Source: Trypanosoma brucei gambiense DAL972 (taxonomy: Eukaryota > Euglenozoa > Kinetoplastea > Trypanosomatida > Trypanosomatidae). From it: a DNA stretch of 64,000 nucleotides. The stretch is from assembly GCF_000210295.1 (NCBI RefSeq), contig NC_026743.1, positions 3,224,001 through 3,288,000 of the forward strand, given 5' to 3'. The notes under the pieces are model-generated. The model was not told the origin of the DNA, searched no databases, and saw nothing but the letters and a program-made list of their open reading frames with translations. Both the position numbers and the translations under genes were made by a program. Below, one piece after another: positions 61,501 through 64,000 of the stretch; the first letter of the stretch is position 1; each line of letters begins with the position of its first letter.

Positions 61501-62177
61501 TCTTCTTTCCTTTTCTCTTTCCACTGCACTAGCTATTCTGGATGACATTACATCGTACATGTGAGGAAAGGCGTGGGTTTGTGTGACTGCTACGCCAAAC
61601 TCTCGGGTCCTCTGTCGTCACCTTCCCTCACTCCTCTGGAAAAAAAAACCCAAACAAACGAACAAAAAGCCGCCCATTCTTTTGTCTTTTTTTCTTATTA
61701 ATTTATGTGCATTCCTTCTTTTCCTTTCTCTCAGTTCAGTTCACTTCACTCCCTCTTTCGTTCCCTTCTCTTAACCTCCTCGCCGAACATTAACAATCCC
61801 TGTACATCATATTAATAAAGCACTCCAAAACCTTGTCCCCATTTCCATCTTGCCGCCTCCCTTTTTCTTTTCTTCCCGTGCCACACCCACTTGCTTCATT
61901 TTTCTCTAACATATCAACTGTTTCCATTTGTATCCATGCCTTTGCGCCAGAATTTATTTACTCTCCTGTGTTCGTACTCTAATCATCTATATCTCTCTTT
62001 CTTCTCTTTAGAACTAAAACACCAACACGAAATAACAAAGATACGCTGCGTATACATTACAATTTCACACTCTTCTCGCTATTAACTCAACAAATCACAC
62101 CCAAAACATACTGCAGCATCCCTTCCCTTTTCGGTCCTTTTTCCAACACCTTCGAACACAACTTAAAACACGACCAT
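58543..62177. other. Gene-free spacer downstream of GSK3 (3.6 kb)
   Basis: The second largest gene-free stretch. It contains TA tracts (59177-59194 and 60188-60211), a (TTG)n run near 60697-60716, A runs and pyrimidine-rich blocks on the plus strand (59468-59640, 60470-60535, 61680-61900). Minus-strand frames up to 149 codons are low-complexity or start at non-ATG codons. It may be a long GSK3 3'UTR, or hold non-coding RNA that I cannot see. Confidence 0.55.
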
Positions 62178-63236
62178 TTACTTCTTCAGCAGATACTCCC
62201 GCTGAGCCTCCGTCATGGCCTCCACTTCATCAGGAGTGAACTGATACAAATGCGCTGGGAGGGGATTACCACTGGGAAGCTTCGTTGTTGGCTCCCGCAG
62301 CTCATTGAAAAAGGGATGACAGAGTGCATCCAGAGGTGTAATGCGCTGATCAGGTACGTACTTAAATATTTTTCCGCACAAATCGTACACCTCGGCAGGA
62401 AGTGGCTGCTTGAAGACGTTCTCCCACGGGGTTGCTTTTGCATTTGCATTAATCTCCGTGCTACTCCCATTCAATTTGTGCAATTCCTCCTTCGTTGGTT
62501 TTCCAAGTATTTTAACAATCTCACGCAACTGCCCAGAAGTGTTCTCACCGCAGAATATCGGTTCACCAAGAAGCATTTCGGCAAATATACAGCCAACCGA
62601 CCATATATCCACGGCAGTGGTGTAGAACTGATTGCCAAATATGAGTTCCGGGGCGCGATAGTAACGCGAGCAAATGTAGGCCACATTGGGCTCATCTGCC
62701 GCAAGCCTCTTGGCACTTCCAAAGTCACACAGTTTCAATTCCCCCGTTTGCTCGTCAACGAGAACATTATGTGGCTTGATGTCACGGTGGCAAATGTTGA
62801 TCACGGGGATGTGAAGACAGGCGATACTCCGAAGCAATTGGAACATGAACACCTTCACCAGTATTAGTGGAGGATTTGTCATGCGGCGATAATAGTTCCG
62901 GCACGTGCGGTGCAGCGTTTCGGGGACAAATTCCATCACCACATTGAGATAAACATCGTTGCGCCGTCCTTCCCCACCGACTGTGTAGAAGTAATTCTTC
63001 AACATCACAATGTTAGGATGGCGAAGTCGTGCTAAATGCTGCATAATTTGCAACTCTCGGTTTTTGAAGCGCGGATCTTGTATCACCTTCTTAATTGCTA
63101 CTAGTGACCCCGTGCTTTTGTCGCGTGCAAGTTGAACGGTGCCAAACGTTCCCTGTCCTGCCACTCGCTCCACGGTGTACTTTTCCATCTCCTTGTAACT
63201 GCGGTCGTCCGCAGCATCGGTAAGGTTGAGCGACAT
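62178..63236 (-). CDS. GSK3: Glycogen synthase kinase 3, short form, 352 aa
   Basis: The upstream open frame is translated T-rich leader; the ATG at 63236 gives MSLNLTDAADDRSYKEMEKY and 352 residues. The kinase domain starts near residue 20: P-loop GQGTFGTV (27-34), catalytic Lys49 in VAIKK, HRDIKPHN (150-157) with Asp152, and DFG (171-173). The activation-loop Tyr187 in VAYICSRYYRAPE is the GSK3 autophosphorylation site, and the following Arg191 and basic pocket bind primed substrates. The protein ends shortly after the domain (REYLLKK), hence the 'short' isoform. GSK3 is a proline-adjacent, priming-dependent Ser/Thr kinase and a validated drug target in trypanosomes. Confidence 0.97.
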   Translation of the reverse strand: MSLNLTDAADDRSYKEMEKYTVERVAGQGTFGTVQLARDKSTGSLVAIKKVIQDPRFKNRELQIMQHLARLRHPNIVMLKNYFYTVGGEGRRNDVYLNVVMEFVPETLHRTCRNYYRRMTNPPLILVKVFMFQLLRSIACLHIPVINICHRDIKPHNVLVDEQTGELKLCDFGSAKRLAADEPNVAYICSRYYRAPELIFGNQFYTTAVDIWSVGCIFAEMLLGEPIFCGENTSGQLREIVKILGKPTKEELHKLNGSSTEINANAKATPWENVFKQPLPAEVYDLCGKIFKYVPDQRITPLDALCHPFFNELREPTTKLPSGNPLPAHLYQFTPDEVEAMTEAQREYLLKK

Positions 63237-64000
63237 GTAGTGAATAGTGCGATTTTGAAAACAACAACAACACCAAAAAAAATAATTTGATAAAGGAATA
63301 AATAAATAGAATAAATAGTGATAATCAATCAGTGAGAGAGGAAGCAAAAGCCGTCGATGTCAAACTGATATTATGTCAATGACCCAACGTTAGTGGGCGT
63401 GACCGACGACCTACTTGCCCCTTTCTTTCTTTCTTTTTGTGTTGTTTTATTTTAGTTTGGTGTTATTGTTGCTGTTTTTCGACCAGTCAAGGGAACGCCT
63501 AACTTATCTACGCCCCGTTCGTTGAATACCTTTCCCTGCTATTTTCTTTTTCAGTTTTTTTTTTAATCCCCCTTGGAGGTGTTTGTTCACTCCTTAACTC
63601 TTCTCTCTAACCGCTGCTACTGTTGTTTCCTTCTGTGCAAATATTTGCTTACCTTCTTTTTTTCCTGTTATTTTGCTTTTGATTCAATTCTCGTGTGGTT
63701 GTTCGCTTATGTTAAGTTGTATATTAATTTCTTTGTTCCCTTTGTTTTGATCTGGTTCTTTATTTTCTTCTTCTCTGTACTGTCCCCTAAAGATTATTCG
63801 AAAAACAGCCGGTGGATCCACACGGCGGACGTAAAAGAATGAAGGTGAGGAAAGTGGTTTTAATGCCGCTACATAGGTAGTTTAAAGCACATGCAAAGAC
63901 ATACGTGTGGTGGTATCAACCAGGGTGATGAATTAGAGCGGAAAAACAATAGCAAACAAGCAAGCAAGATTGAAAAAGGAGAAAAAAAAGGGAGGGAGTG
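63237..64000. other. Leader region upstream of GSK3
   Basis: Immediately upstream of the ATG the sense strand is T-rich with GTT repeats (opposite 63262-63271) but has no AG for over 110 nt, so the splice acceptor must lie further upstream. The region 63421-63800 is T/C-rich on the plus strand. No further gene begins before the window ends. Confidence 0.5.

Overview
The window looks like a piece of a Trypanosoma brucei-group nuclear chromosome. All 26 confident protein genes are on the minus strand, none has an intron, and they are separated by low-complexity spacers with polypyrimidine tracts followed by AG. That is the layout of a kinetoplastid polycistronic unit processed by trans-splicing and polyadenylation. 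Several proteins match what I recall of T. brucei: a 472-residue PP5 with TPRs, the 352-residue 'short' GSK3, N-myristoyltransferase, glucosidase II alpha and an NDUFA9-like protein. PP5 and GSK3-short lie on chromosome 10 of the T. brucei reference as I remember it. The subspecies cannot be told from the sequence.

Transcription runs from right (64000) to left (1). In that order the genes are: GSK3-short; three unrecognised small proteins (113, 217 and 295 aa); an extended-synaptotagmin-like SMP/C2 protein; an RLP7-like ribosome-biogenesis protein; an RRM protein (probably RBP29); an AHA1 co-chaperone; a decayed PAP2 phosphatase relic; an unknown 650-aa protein; a DAG-lipase-like membrane lipase; PP5; a CNNM-type transporter; a possible 43-aa microgene; an ARL2BP-like protein; a PNKP-like protein that has lost its catalytic residues; glucosidase II alpha; an NDUFA9-like complex I subunit; a multi-zinc-finger protein; a small membrane protein; and a large helical-repeat protein resembling SPO22/ZIP4. 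After these come an assembly gap (17655-18393) and a gene-free, AT-rich mosaic spacer of about 4.2 kb. Left of the spacer are AP-4 sigma, a 289-aa membrane protein, N-myristoyltransferase, a 1370-aa WD40 protein, two unknown proteins and the N-terminal part of syntaxin 5, which runs off the window.

Trypanosome polycistrons are not functional operons, so neighbours need not cooperate. Still, several genes serve the secretory or endomembrane system (syntaxin 5, AP-4 sigma, glucosidase II, the E-Syt-like protein, the ARL2BP-like protein, the DAG-lipase-like protein). HSP90-related functions (AHA1, PP5) are also close together. Only ATG was accepted as a start codon. For several genes the open frame runs further upstream through polypyrimidine sequence, and there I chose the first ATG after the likely splice acceptor.

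The most noteworthy items are the spacer at 13.5-17.65 kb with its repeated T-run/A-run junctions next to the gap, the PAP2 relic, the degenerate PNKP-like protein, the possible 43-aa microgene, and the recurrent TA tracts just upstream of start codons.
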